Source of the DNA: Gracilaria gracilis
Lineage: Eukaryota; Rhodophyta; Florideophyceae; Gracilariales; Gracilariaceae
DNA length: 64,000 nt
NCBI GenBank assembly: GCA_030374805.1
Contig: JARGSG010000015.1
Coordinates: 682,001-746,000 of the forward strand
Direction: 5' to 3'
Each line of letters opens with the position of its first letter. The first letter of the stretch is position 1. The notes below the pieces were generated by a model. It worked only from the letters and a program-made list of their open reading frames with translations. It was not told where the DNA came from and did no database searches. Below are positions 31,429 to 41,370 of this stretch, one piece after another. The translations under genes and the position numbers were made by a program.

Positions 31429-32688
31429 AATGTGTTTGGCGTTCCAGTATGGTGAGTTAAGACTTAATCAGAACGGGAAATACTCACTCGAGGTGTGAGG
31501 AATTCAACTGAAACCAAAGTCCGGATCAACCAACTGCGAAGGATTGCACCAAAGATTCCAGAAAGATAAAAAAGGCCAGCGTCAGCGAACACGGTGGGAC
31601 ACTCGCCTTACGAAATAATCAGTAACCGAAACTAGATCATGAAAATGCACGGGCAAGACCTTACTTGACCCCGGATCTAACATCCTGTCGTGAAACCCGG
31701 CCAAAGGTTCAGCCAGAGTGCTGGTTCTCGTTGCCGGCCTCCGGGCTAGAGATGTCGCTAGAAAGTCCCGGCCTAGATGCATGCAAGCAGTAGGTCACGA
31801 GTCTGTGCTCGGAAGAAGAGCACATGGCAGTTTCCATCGTTTGCCTCCTTGGAAAGAGTCCAAACAGAGACATCTGCACGATGTCTTTTCTAGTAGCTAA
31901 AAGGCACACTGCTCTGGGATCGGACAACGGTATGGGTTACGGGCTTGTTCATTTACCTGATATTGCCCGATGATGTGACGTTTGGGTGAAAAGGGCGCTG
32001 TTCATGGTTTCTCCGGAAACGTGGTATTTACGAAACGGCTTGTTGTGATGTGGCCCTCTACTGACGACCCTGGAGAATGAACAAAGAGGTAGCCCCACGG
32101 TACATGTGAGGGAGAAGGTGATTATCTTTGGTAGCAACGCGCGCTAAAGCGTTGAACGATTCGTTTAGCGGTTCAAAACAGCTTTTTCTTCGAACAACGT
32201 GTAGGAGCCCAGTGTATGTAACACTTATATGTGTTTGTAGTTGGTGGCTATGGTTACCGCAACTCTGTGGAGAGATGGTGTGTCGTTCGTTCACTCTGTT
32301 ACAGAGAGAAAGAGAGGAAGTGTTTTAGATTATTGGTATCCCTGGCCACGCGCGCGCTCGTGAGAACAGGCGGGGAAGATTAATCTGGAATGATCCAGAC
32401 TTGGTAATTTTAGATACCGTTGGTACCGTCGTACCAACGGTAGCTATGATACGATCTTTTGTCGAAAACGCATACTCGTAAAATACAAGTGAACGCAGAA
32501 AGAAAACGAGTCGCAGCGTCGAGTCACAACTCCTTCAAAAACCAGAGTTACTTAGTGCCGCTGACATCTTAAGAAAGGGGACCCGACCCTGAAGAGACAA
32601 AGTATCATAAATAGAGTGTCGTGAACTCTGCAGCAACTTGTACTTAAAACTATTCAGGCCAGGAGTCGCCGCGTTTTACGCACTGATC
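31429..32688. other. Divergent intergenic region upstream of FES1
   Basis: 1.26 kb between the orphan membrane protein and FES1. It contains a perfect 12-bp-arm palindrome at 32415-32442, about 250 bp upstream of the FES1 ATG. Short open frames here have no recognisable features. Confidence 0.45.
32415..32442. promoter_or_regulatory. 28-nt perfect inverted repeat with MYB-type cores
   Basis: TACCGTTGGTAC (32415-32426) and GTACCAACGGTA (32431-32442) are perfect reverse complements separated by CGTC. Each arm contains CCGTTG / CAACGG, which fits the MYB consensus CNGTTR. It lies upstream of FES1 and could be a paired MYB site; that role is inferred. Confidence 0.6.
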
Positions 32689-33702
32689 ATGAGTGAACCA
32701 AAGTCCTCTGCAGCGCATGACGCCGGGGTTGCTTCAAAAGCAATGGAAGCTCTTCAAAAGGAGAAGCAAAGGAAAGAGTCTGAAAAAGTACTAAGCGGTG
32801 AAAACATAAGTTCCTTGAATCAGCTCTTACAATGGAGCACGGCTCATAGCGAAGACCCGAATACCACGAACACCGAAGGTCGCCGCAAAGCTGCAGGAAA
32901 GACTGAAGAGCAGCTAGAAAACGACCGTGAATGGCTCGACAAGGCTTTCCCTGATCCGTTTGCTGAAGTTAACCAACTGGTTCGAATGCTCCGTGAGGGT
33001 GACCTTGAAGAGGATAAGACGGTACAAGTGCTAGAGGGGTTACAAGAGTACTTTATGGATCTCAACTATGCGATCAACATCGAAAAGATAGGCGCGCTTG
33101 AACCCATTATGCAGCACCTTATCGGAGACTCACCAGCTGTGAGGGCAGCTGCTTTTTGGGTGCTAGGATCTGCGATGCGTGACCTGCAACAAGTCAAGGA
33201 TCTAGTCATGGAAAAGGAAAGATACAAGGCTTTGGCGGCAGGTCTGACAGACGCAAATGGCTCAGTGCGAGCAAAAGCGGTAATGGCGTCCTCGGCTCTT
33301 TTGAGACATTCGAGTGAAGACGTGCAGAATAAGTTCAAGGAAGCCGGAGGTATGTCAAGTTTACGGTTTCTTTTGCACGACAGAATCCCTCAGGTTAGGC
33401 GCCGAGCAAGATTCTTTCTCCAACATGCAAGAGAAACTGGGAATGGAGGATTTGTGAATGATTTGCTGGATGACCAACCAAGCATTGCTGCGTTTACAAG
33501 TTCTGTTGAAGAGATTGATGCTGACGATGTCGCCGATGTGGAAGCTGCAGTTGGGGCAATAGATGTACTGGTGGAGACAGACAAGATGGGGTTGTTGCGG
33601 TTAGCCCCGGAGTTACCTGGGATTATCGACGCGCTATACGAGAAGTGTAGTGATGCCGACCTTTGCGAACTCCTTCAAGGATTGAAGACTCGCTTAGATT
33701 AA
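32689..33702 (+). CDS. Hsp70 nucleotide exchange factor FES1/HSPBP1
   Basis: 337-aa armadillo-repeat protein of the FES1/HspBP1 family, which releases ADP from cytosolic Hsp70 and helps degrade misfolded proteins. The N-terminal LNQLLQWSTAHS block is the family signature that in fungi engages Hsp70. It is followed by AFPDPFAEVNQLVRML, LEGLQEYFMDLNYAINIEKI and the ARM segments VRAAAFWVLGSAMRDLQQVK and QVRRRARFFLQHA. The start MSEPKSSAAHD is the ATG at 32689; the frame is open 17 codons upstream from a non-ATG codon, but those residues do not look like the family. Confidence 0.92.
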   Translation: MSEPKSSAAHDAGVASKAMEALQKEKQRKESEKVLSGENISSLNQLLQWSTAHSEDPNTTNTEGRRKAAGKTEEQLENDREWLDKAFPDPFAEVNQLVRMLREGDLEEDKTVQVLEGLQEYFMDLNYAINIEKIGALEPIMQHLIGDSPAVRAAAFWVLGSAMRDLQQVKDLVMEKERYKALAAGLTDANGSVRAKAVMASSALLRHSSEDVQNKFKEAGGMSSLRFLLHDRIPQVRRRARFFLQHARETGNGGFVNDLLDDQPSIAAFTSSVEEIDADDVADVEAAVGAIDVLVETDKMGLLRLAPELPGIIDALYEKCSDADLCELLQGLKTRLD

Positions 33703-33843
33703 TAATACACTTGATACATGCTAGCCTTAAGCTTTGGGGTAAGGTCATCGTAGAAGCTACGAAACGATGGATTATGGTAGACTATTCGTCTTGTTAATAA
33801 ATAAGGCAAGCCAAGGCGACGGGATAGTTTGGTGGGAGCGATG

Positions 33844-35247
33844 TCACGTTCTCATTTCCTTGATCAGAATGTTAACATCGTCGGCGATGACACCTTTCAC
33901 GCCCTTTCCAAACTGCGTCTTCACGACGTTTGCATCAGTGTTGCTCTTCCCATACGTGAGGATGGGAATGCCATCGTCCACAATTTGATCAATTAGCTCT
34001 GGTCGAAGCTCCACCAAGCGGTTCAACAGCATGAGTCCATCAAGGTTTTGAGACTTCACAAAGCGGTGCCCTTCCTGCAGGTACACACTCCTGGGATCAA
34101 ATTCTTCACACGGTTTATCCAGCACCTCACAATGCGAAAAGTAGACCGGGAACTGACTCTGCTTCATGGTCAGCATTGCGCATATATCAGCATGAAACGA
34201 GAGAAAAGCGACTTTTCTTTCCGATTCGGGATGGGCTGCACCGGATGACATAAGTTCATTCAACACAAGGTCAACATAGTGATTCTTCTCAGGATATGGA
34301 ATGACTAGGTCGTCCTGAACGTTGGGAGCGGGGTACTTGATCTCCAGCAAAATTCCAATGTCCCTTGGTAACAAGCGGCACACCTCAGACAGGGTGCGCA
34401 ATCGAACTTCAAAACACGAGTCCGGGATGGAGTGCACTTGTTGTACATTGCGGCGGATTTCTAGTTGTTGCTGCGAAAGCGGGCCATTAGTAGCATAAGA
34501 CTGTTGATACAATGTGTTAAACTGAGCAAATGTAAGATTGTTGACAGGAATCTTGACACTTTCTCGGTCATAAATGAGGTTACCTGAGCGATCAAGCGGG
34601 CGAACGAACCAGTCATGATACAGAACGACTTTGTTATCCCGCGTGAGTTGCACGTCAAGTTCGACTGTACGCACATCATTGTTGCGAAGAGTAGCCATCA
34701 AGAAGGATTCCAAAGAATTCTCCAGCGGGCGCCACGGAACATGGGGTCCGGAAGACCCCATACCCCGATGGCCAGTAAACATGGGCACAAACGGCTTCTT
34801 GGTGACTGCCGGCTGCGGCACTGTGTACGGGGTGATGTAACGGAATTCGAAATTGAGTACAGCGAGCGGAACATTACGATCATCCACCATGGCACGAGAC
34901 AAGACACCCTCGCCGTTGGAGAACTCCTGCGGCAAGAAAGTGGCGGCGCAGCGATGCGTGCCAGCGGTGATGTTGAACGCAATGTAGTCGGTGACATCGG
35001 AGATATGGAACGAAAAGTCGAACCAATGCTCGCTGAACGCTGAGTCGGGGATATCAATGAGCGACGATTCCGAACGAGAGGAGGCGCGAAGCTGAGGTTG
35101 GGAGGAAGAGGATGGGTGCACGATCCATTGCACGACGGGCTTGGCTTGACGAGGACTGCCCGGAATAATGCGCAGCAGAGGATGACAGAGGGGCGTGGGC
35201 GGGTAATGAGGGCCTGCCGAAGTGGACGGCCACATGGAGGCGGTCAT
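33844..35247 (-). CDS. Glycerophosphodiester phosphodiesterase (GPCPD1-like)
   Basis: 467-aa GDPD enzyme that hydrolyses glycerophosphodiesters such as glycerophosphocholine. The catalytic TIM-barrel shows FTGHRGMGSS (first catalytic His), RPLENSLESFL, TVELDVQLTRDNKVVLYHDW (Glu, Asp and second His) and the later LLEIKYPAP metal-site segment. The C-terminus GIPILTYGKSNTDANV and VIADDV also match. An N-terminal region of about 140 residues with beta-type character (HWFDFSFHISDVTDYIAF) precedes the barrel, as in GPCPD1 and yeast GDE1 proteins that carry an accessory domain. The start is the first ATG (MTASMWPSTS); the frame is open 33 codons upstream without ATG. Confidence 0.92.
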   Translation of the reverse strand: MTASMWPSTSAGPHYPPTPLCHPLLRIIPGSPRQAKPVVQWIVHPSSSSQPQLRASSRSESSLIDIPDSAFSEHWFDFSFHISDVTDYIAFNITAGTHRCAATFLPQEFSNGEGVLSRAMVDDRNVPLAVLNFEFRYITPYTVPQPAVTKKPFVPMFTGHRGMGSSGPHVPWRPLENSLESFLMATLRNNDVRTVELDVQLTRDNKVVLYHDWFVRPLDRSGNLIYDRESVKIPVNNLTFAQFNTLYQQSYATNGPLSQQQLEIRRNVQQVHSIPDSCFEVRLRTLSEVCRLLPRDIGILLEIKYPAPNVQDDLVIPYPEKNHYVDLVLNELMSSGAAHPESERKVAFLSFHADICAMLTMKQSQFPVYFSHCEVLDKPCEEFDPRSVYLQEGHRFVKSQNLDGLMLLNRLVELRPELIDQIVDDGIPILTYGKSNTDANVVKTQFGKGVKGVIADDVNILIKEMRT

Positions 35248-36090
35248 GTTAGCACACGGACCAAGCGCAAAGAGGTTGGGGAAAGCCAGCTCGCTATACC
35301 GGCGAGCGCAGGCGCTAAGCAAACGGGGCTGGTACTTATAATGCAAAGCGATTCAACAAGAAGGCACAGCGGATGGAAAAAGACAAGCTACGCTCCATGA
35401 CGGAGCGAATCTACAAGATTCGATGCGTTGGCCATACAGCCCAATGGAGCAGCGCGCAACTGCGGCCACCGTTGCAACCAAACCGTCGCGCATCGCAGCG
35501 CAGCGGCTGTAGCAAGCGGTCGCGACGGCGCTAAATGGCGGGACGCCCAACCGCCGCAACGCTTCGCTTCAAAAGTGATGAGCTGCGGATTCTGCGCACA
35601 ATTGTACGGTGGACGTGAACGCTGGCACATGACGTTGCTGGCTCGCGGCACATGCCACTGTGCCATTCCCACAGCCTTGTTGCTGTCGCCGCCGCCGCTG
35701 CCGCCGCTGCCGCCGCTGCCGCGCGGCGCACTGCTGCTGCAAATGGAAGCTGCGCGACGGGCGCCGCCACGTGCGCTTGTTGTACACCGTGCACACGCAG
35801 CACGCGTGGCCAGCGAAGGCGAGGCCGGCGGTCACGTGCGTGGTGGGGCGCAGCGACGGACGACGCGTCGTGCGTGACGTCGTAGTACAGCGCGCGCCGC
35901 TGTGCTCTGTGTTTGATCGCTTGATCCACCGCCGCCCGCCGCGGACGCGCGTTGTGATGCCAAGCGCAAGCTGCAAACTGCTGTGCACCACCACCACCAC
36001 CGTGCCGTCTGCCCGGCCCCCCCCCCCGTCTGGCGCTAATAATCTGCGGCCCCGAAGCGAAGCGTCGCTCTTGCCTGCCCCACTTGCGCC
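35248..36090. promoter_or_regulatory. GC-rich divergent region GPCPD1-like / NOP58
   Basis: 843 bp between divergent ATGs. It holds a GCC/GCT trinucleotide-rich stretch (about 35685-35735) and a C-run (about 36021-36029). Several overlapping frames are open on both strands because of composition only. No domain is visible in any of them. Confidence 0.45.
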
Positions 36091-37736
36091 ATGTTGGTGT
36101 TGTTCGAGACGCCTGCGGGCCACGCACTGTTCAAGCTGCTCGATGATGCCGTCGTGCGCGACGCCACCGACACCGATCTCGAGGCCGAGTCCACCATCAA
36201 GAGCCTCGTAAAGCTCAAGGCGTTCAACAAGTTTGCCGACACCACCGCCGCCTTCTCCGCCGCCACCGCCATCCTGGAGGGAAAGCCCACCAAGGACTTG
36301 AGAAAGTTCTTGAAGAAGACCGTTTCGGACGGCGAGCAAATCGCCGTGGGAGACGCCAAGTTGGGCGCCGCTATCAAGGACAAGACCGGCTTGCAATGCC
36401 TCTTCTCGCAGGGTGTCAGCGATCTTATGAGGGGCATTCGCACCAATTTGGACTCCTTGTTGCAGCATGAGCAGCACGCTGCCGTTGCTGAGCAGAAACG
36501 AAGTGCTATGGTTCTGGGGCTTGCGCACTCGCTCAGTCGCTACAAGCTCAAGTTCTCGCCCGACAAGGTCGATACCATGATTGTTCAGGCTATCAATTTG
36601 CTCGATGAACTGGACAAGGAGATCAATATTTATGCCATGAGATTACGCGAGTGGTACGGCTGGCACTTTCCGGAGATGGCCAAGATCATCATCGAGAACG
36701 GCGCCTATGCCAAGGCTGTGCACAAGATGGGCGTGCGATCCGACGCTGCCGGCTGTGACTTTAGTGATATTATTGGCGAAGATGTGGAGGAAGAGCTCAA
36801 ACGCGCCGCCCAGATATCCATGGGCACGGAGATTAGTGACGAGGATGTGCTTAATATTCGCGCCCTCTGTGACCAGGTGATCTCGCTCACACAGTATCGT
36901 GCAACACTGTACGAGTATCTGAAGAACCGAATGGCTGCAATCGCCCCCAATCTCACCACCATGGTGGGCGAACTGGTGGGCGCAAGACTGATTGCGCACG
37001 CCGGTTCGCTGCTGAACCTGGCCAAGTATCCGGCATCCACCGTGCAGATCCTGGGAGCGGAGAAGGCTTTGTTCAGAGCGCTGAAAACAAAACATGCTAC
37101 GCCAAAGTATGGGCTCATCTACCATGCTTCCATCGTGGGTCAGGCGGCTCCAAAACACAAGGGCAAGATTTCCAGGTCGCTGGCGGCAAAATGTGCGCTG
37201 GCCATTCGAGTGGACGCGCTGGGAGAGGCTGGTGATGACTGCACAATAGGGGAGCAGGGCCGACAGGCTATCGAGGCTCGACTGTTGCAGCTGGAAGGGA
37301 AGAGCGAGTTTGCTGTGTCGAAGCTTGGGTTTGGGAAGAAGCAGAGCGCGTATCGCGCTGCGGAGGGCGCTGGCAAGGCGCAGAGTGGTATTGGGGACGC
37401 TATCATGGGTGAGGAGGATGCGCCCGGTGAACGGGTGAATGAGGTGAAGATGGACGTAGAACGGGAGGAGGTGGATGTGGATGAGGATGGGGATCACGCT
37501 GAGGAACGGAGGAAGTCGGACAAGAAGAAGAAGAAGAAGAAGAAGAAGAAGGATAAGCAAAGTAGCGAGAATGGGGCTGCTGACGAAGATGTGGAGAAGG
37601 AGGATGAGGAGGTGGACAAGTCGGGCAAGAAGAAGAAGAAGAAAGAGAAGGAAAAGGGGAGCAAATCAAGCGAAAAGAAGGAGAAGAAGAAGAGAAAGCG
37701 AGAGTCGGAGGGCGGCGGAGAGGTGGATGGGTCGGA

Positions 37737-37767
<31 letters not shown>

Positions 37768-37779
37768 GGTGTAGAGTGA
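36091..37779 (+). CDS. NOP58: Nucleolar protein NOP58
   Basis: 562-aa core protein of box C/D snoRNPs, which with fibrillarin, NOP56 and 15.5K directs 2'-O-methylation of rRNA. The start MLVLFETPAGHALFKLLDD matches NOP58 rather than NOP56. Next come a coiled-coil region and the Nop domain, with LREWYGWHFPEMAKIIIENG, GARLIAHAGSLLNLAKYP and the RNA-contacting QILGAEKALFRALKTKHATP. Then comes PKYGLIYHASIVGQA, and a C-terminal lysine-rich KKE/KKD-type tail (about 470-562), typical of NOP58/NOP5. No intron is seen. Confidence 0.96.
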
Positions 37780-37927
37780 TAGTGATAAGAGAGGTTTGTT
37801 TTCGGCTTGTAAATGTTTATGCTGCCCAAAGTGAATGATGTTGGTGAATATGGTGGTGGGGTGGTGATTTTGTTTACAGTCTCTGCGGTTGCGTAGTTTT
37901 GTGAGAAAGTTTAAGAGGTGGATTTAT

Positions 37928-38406
37928 CTACTTGGGGTTGAGTAGGACGAGGATGACCGAGTCTCCGCGCAAGAACATCTTGGATATGGTGCGCGTCTTT
38001 TCTGTCTTTTGAGTTTTGGCGCCTTTAGCGGACTTTGCATACTCGTACCAGATCTCTGTGACGTTGGTGAGCACCTGGTTGTGTGGGCAGATTGTTGAAG
38101 TTTGCAGGTTGCAAGTAGGTTAGTAAGGTATCTCCTTTTTTGTTTTGCAGCGCGTAGAGAATGGCGCACGTACCATGTTGCAGTGGCGATCAAAGGCCTT
38201 GACGTTGGCGAGCAGTTTCTTGTTGTTGCGCACGTTGATGAGCACGACGGCGTCGTTGAGCACGGCGTTGTTGAGCACGGAGAGCGGGCCGACGTCAAAG
38301 TCGTGCTGCTTTGCGGTGTCGACCACGCCCAGCGGCGCGGCTGCGTTGGTGAAGCCCGAGCGCGACTCGACGTCCAGCTTGGCTTGCTGCCGTTTTCTAA
38401 GCGCGC

Positions 38407-38446
<40 letters not shown>

Positions 38447-38538
38447 AGGTGGGCGCTGGTTAGATTGCATGCTGCGCGATGGGGGCGCTGTGCGGTGGGG
38501 GCCGGGGGGGGCGTTGCTTACCTCTTGCCGGTTGCCAT
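37928..38538 (-). CDS. Small nuclear ribonucleoprotein SmD2, three exons
   Basis: Core spliceosomal Sm protein D2, 128 aa, assembled from three exons on the minus strand: 38538-38522, 38396-38174 and 38074-37928. Exon 2 encodes [22 protein letters not shown] and [10 protein letters not shown] (Sm1 motif). Exon 3 encodes [12 protein letters not shown], then [19 protein letters not shown] (Sm2 motif), ending in TAG. Together they align along the whole SmD2 length. Exon 1 encodes only MATGK plus two bases of an Arg codon. All splice sites are GT-AG, and phases are consistent (2, then 0). No single open frame covers the gene, so an intron-blind search would miss it. It is convergent with NOP58. 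Confidence 0.93.
38075..38173 (-). other. SmD2 intron 2
   Basis: 99-nt intron, GTACGT...CAACCAG on the minus strand, with a perfect yeast-type branch sequence TACTAAC at 38119-38125, about 44 nt from the 3' splice site. Removing it joins RHCNM to VLTNV as in other SmD2 proteins. Confidence 0.92.
38397..38521 (-). other. SmD2 intron 1, containing a CT microsatellite
   Basis: 125-nt intron on the minus strand, GTAAGC...GCTTAG. It contains a possible branch site TCTAAC (38459-38464) followed by a 35-nt CT tract (38410-38444) in the place of the polypyrimidine tract. It separates a 17-nt first coding exon from exon 2. Confidence 0.85.
38410..38444. repeat. (GA/CT)17 microsatellite
   Basis: 35 nt of AG dinucleotides on the + strand, hence CT on the transcribed strand of SmD2 intron 1. 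A short GT run (about 38546-38570) lies just upstream of the SmD2 start. Confidence 0.95.
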
Positions 38539-38790
38539 TGTGGTATGTGTGTGTGTGTGTGTCCGTGTGTGCAGCGGCGCGTTGTGCAGGGCGGAGGCGG
38601 GGGGGAGAGGAGAAGGCGGCGGCCGCTTTGGGCTAGTACGGTGTAAAGTTTACTGTAGAATGCACAACGGTGGGATACCGTATATATACTCGGCACGGCG
38701 AATTGGGATCAAAAAAAGAATGTCATATCTTATATACAAAGGAGCACGCGACGGCGCAAGCAGCGCGCGCGCGAGCGCACAATGTGAACA

Positions 38791-40491
38791 ATGAGCGCGG
38801 CGGGCGCGGCGGGCGCGGCGGCGCAGCAGCTGCTGCTGCGCGCGGCGGCGTGGTGGGCGCTGCTCATCGGCGCGCTCAAGCTGGCGGACGCGCTGACGGC
38901 GGGCGCGTTAGCGCACGCGCTACGCGCGCGCCGCATCACGCTCAAGCTCTTCTGGCTGCGCGCGCACAGCCGCCGCGTGCCGCGTCGGCTGCGCGCGCTG
39001 GCGCGGGCGCGAGGCGCCGCTCTGCGCCGCCTGTACGCCGCCGCCGTGCCGCCCGTGGCGCTGGCCATGCCGCCCGTCGTCGCCGCGCTGCTCGCCAACG
39101 CCGCGCTCGCGCTGCTACGCGACGCCATGCCCGCCGCCGCGCTTCCCGCGCTGCTGCTGCGCGATGGCGCGCCGCCACCGTCGCCGCCGCCGCCACAACT
39201 GGCGCTGGCGCTGGCGCTGGCGCCGCCGCCGCCGCCGCCGCGCTGGTGGCTGCTGTCGCGCGCCGAGCTGTCGCGCGCCGCGGCGCCGCCGTCGCTGGCC
39301 GGCGCGGACGGCGTGCTGCTGGCGCTGGCGCTGTGCGCGTCGGTGGCGGCGCACGAGCTGGGCCACCTGCTGTGCGCGCTGGCGCACCACGCGCGCGTCA
39401 GCGCCGTGGGCGTGTTCATAGCCTTCCTGTTCCCCGGCGCGTTCGTGACGGTGCGCGCGCTGCGCAAGCACGCGCCGCGCGCGCAGCTGCGCATCGTCAG
39501 CGCGGGCATCTGCCACAACGCGCTGCTGGCCGTCATCTCGCTGCTGGCGCTCGCGCTGCTACCCGCGCCGCTGGCCGCCGCGTACGCGCGCGCCGCCGGC
39601 GCCGGCGCGCTGGTGGTGGCGCTGCCGCCGCGCTCGCCGCTGCTTGGCGCCGTCGCCGTGGGCGACGTCGTCACCGCCGTCGCCGACGTGCCGCTGTCCG
39701 CCGGCACGCACTCGTTCGAGTTCGCGCTGCGTCGCGTGCACGGCCGACAGCCGCAGCTGCGCGCGCCGGGCTTTTGCGTGCCGCGTCGCTTGCTGCGCCG
39801 CCGCCGCCGTGCGGCGGCGGCGGCGGCGGCGTGCTGCGGCGCGTCGTCGCCGCCGCCGCCGCCGCCGTCGCTGCTGCGCGCGCTGCATCAACCGGCCGCG
39901 AAGCGCCGCGCTACCATGCGCTGCTTCGCGGCGTCCGCCACGCGGCGCGTGTGTCTGGACGCCGTGCAGACGGCGCTGCAGCGCGTGTGCGAGAGCAGCC
40001 GCCACTGCCCGCCAGACCGCCGCTGCGTGCGCCCCACCGCGCTGCGCGCCGACGAGCGGCTGGTGGTGCTGAGCGTCAGGCGGCTGCGCGGCGGCGGCGG
40101 CGGCGGCGGCGGCGACACGCGCGTGCTGTTCGAAGGCGGCGTGGCGCAGCTGTGGCGCGCCGTGCGGCTGTCGGACTCGGTGCCCAGGGCGTGGGCGCGG
40201 CTGCCGTCGCGCGTGGTCAGGCTGCTTGCGGTTGCGGACGTGCCCGCGCGGCTGGCCAGGCTGCTGTGGCTGGTGGCGGCGTGCTGCGTGCTGCTGGCGG
40301 CGTCTAACGTGGCGCCGGCGCTGTTTCTTGACGGCGAGCTGTTTGTGCGCGCCGCGCTGCCGCTGCTGGGCGCGCGCTACCGCTGGCAGCCGCGCTTCGT
40401 GCGTGGCGTGGAGACGGCCGTCGTGTACGTTACCACCGCGCTGGTGGCGCTCAACGTGCTGCTGTCGCTGCGCGCCATGGCCGCCAAATGA
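38791..40491 (+). CDS. Membrane-bound site-2 protease (MBTPS2/S2P)
   Basis: 566-aa intramembrane zinc metalloprotease of the S2P family, which cleaves membrane-tethered transcription factors such as SREBP/ATF6-type proteins in the Golgi. The zinc motif HELGH is at residues 188-192, followed by GVFIAFLFPGAFV and LRIVSAGICHNALLAV, as in animal and plant S2P. A PDZ-like segment follows (AVGDVVTAVADVPLS). Next comes a Cys-rich lumenal insert with CCG, C and H residues, then the third ligand motif NVAPALFLDG (Asp514) within a TM segment. Multiple hydrophobic helices flank these. The gene is extremely GC-rich with GCC/CGG repeats, giving Ala- and Arg-rich spacers. Long frames on all other phases here are composition artefacts. 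Confidence 0.92.
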   Translation: MSAAGAAGAAAQQLLLRAAAWWALLIGALKLADALTAGALAHALRARRITLKLFWLRAHSRRVPRRLRALARARGAALRRLYAAAVPPVALAMPPVVAALLANAALALLRDAMPAAALPALLLRDGAPPPSPPPPQLALALALAPPPPPPRWWLLSRAELSRAAAPPSLAGADGVLLALALCASVAAHELGHLLCALAHHARVSAVGVFIAFLFPGAFVTVRALRKHAPRAQLRIVSAGICHNALLAVISLLALALLPAPLAAAYARAAGAGALVVALPPRSPLLGAVAVGDVVTAVADVPLSAGTHSFEFALRRVHGRQPQLRAPGFCVPRRLLRRRRRAAAAAAACCGASSPPPPPPSLLRALHQPAAKRRATMRCFAASATRRVCLDAVQTALQRVCESSRHCPPDRRCVRPTALRADERLVVLSVRRLRGGGGGGGGDTRVLFEGGVAQLWRAVRLSDSVPRAWARLPSRVVRLLAVADVPARLARLLWLVAACCVLLAASNVAPALFLDGELFVRAALPLLGARYRWQPRFVRGVETAVVYVTTALVALNVLLSLRAMAAK

Positions 40492-40549
40492 ATCAAGCAC
40501 AGACGCCGCAACACTTTGAAACAAACAACGCCTCCGCCCTTTTATATCT

Positions 40550-41128
40550 CTAGATGTACCCGCCGCCGCCGCCGCCCGCGGTGGACTGTACCAGCGCGGA
40601 GAACAGCGACAGCGTGAGCAGCAGCGCCACCCAAAAGCGCCAGTCCGCGCTCAGCTGCCGCGCGCTCGGCACGCGCGTACGGAGCTGCGCCACGCTGCGC
40701 TGCACATTGGCGCGCGCGCGCTCCGCCGCCGTCGGCGGCTGACGCCCTTCCGGCGCGTCTGACTTGAAGCCCGCCTGCGTAAATGTGGCCCACTCCGCGT
40801 TCCAGTCCACCGCCGACTGCGGGATGTCGTGCGCCGCGTCGCCGCCCCCGCCCCCGCCGCCCCCGCCGCTGCCGCTGCCGCTGCCCTCCGCGTCGTCGTC
40901 GTCGCGCCGCTCCGGCCGCGGCGGCTGCGCGCTGCAGCGAGTGCGCGCGCGCGCGTGCCGCCACGCGCGAGGCGGCGCCAGGCCGCGCACGCCCGCGGCT
41001 GACGTGTGCTGCTGACGCCGCGCGCCAGGCCGCAGCGGCGCTGCTGACGCGAACGCCGCCGCTGCCGCTGCTGCTGTGCTGCTGCGGCTGCGGCTGCGGC
41101 TGCGGCTGCTGCTGCTGCTGGCTGACAT
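40550..41128 (-). CDS. Putative plastid-targeted single-TM protein
   Basis: 192-aa protein; family not recognised. Residues 1 to about 67 are Ser/Arg/Ala-rich without acids (SASSSSSRSRSRS... ending RTRCSA), resembling a plastid transit peptide. An acidic DDDD and Gly/Ser linker (75-97) follows. The apparently constrained core is SAVDWNAEWATFTQAGF and an Arg/Gln helix (about 131-160), then one TM helix (about 163-181, WRFWVALLLTLSLFSALV) and a Gly-rich end. The ATG at 41128 is chosen because upstream codons in this frame only translate a tandem repeat and promoter sequence. It is convergent with S2P and divergent from BTB protein 1. Confidence 0.6.
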   Translation of the reverse strand: MSASSSSSRSRSRSRSSTAAAAAAAFASAAPLRPGARRQQHTSAAGVRGLAPPRAWRHARARTRCSAQPPRPERRDDDDAEGSGSGSGGGGGGGGGDAAHDIPQSAVDWNAEWATFTQAGFKSDAPEGRQPPTAAERARANVQRSVAQLRTRVPSARQLSADWRFWVALLLTLSLFSALVQSTAGGGGGGYI

Positions 41129-41370
41129 GGTCCCTGACGCGCGCGACGTGCGTCGTTGCGTTCCGCCTGCACGCGCGTCTGCTGCGGCTGCTGCCGACGC
41201 GCGCGCCGCTTTGTGCTGTGCGTGAGCTCTCGCGCGCCACGCGCTCTGCGCCGCACAGTTTGCGGCTGCGCCGATTGGGCTGCGGCTGCAGCTGCAGCTG
41301 CGCCGCGTGGCATACGTGCGTACGTGTGCCACGTGCGCCACGCGCGCGGTTAGGTGTACATCCGCTGCGC

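Noticed and set aside
38670-40307. 545-codon frame overlapping the S2P gene, plus other long frames on both strands at 38.7-41.6 kb
   Set aside because: They encode Ala/Arg low complexity. They result from extreme GC content, which suppresses stop codons in every phase; only the HELGH-containing frame has domain features.
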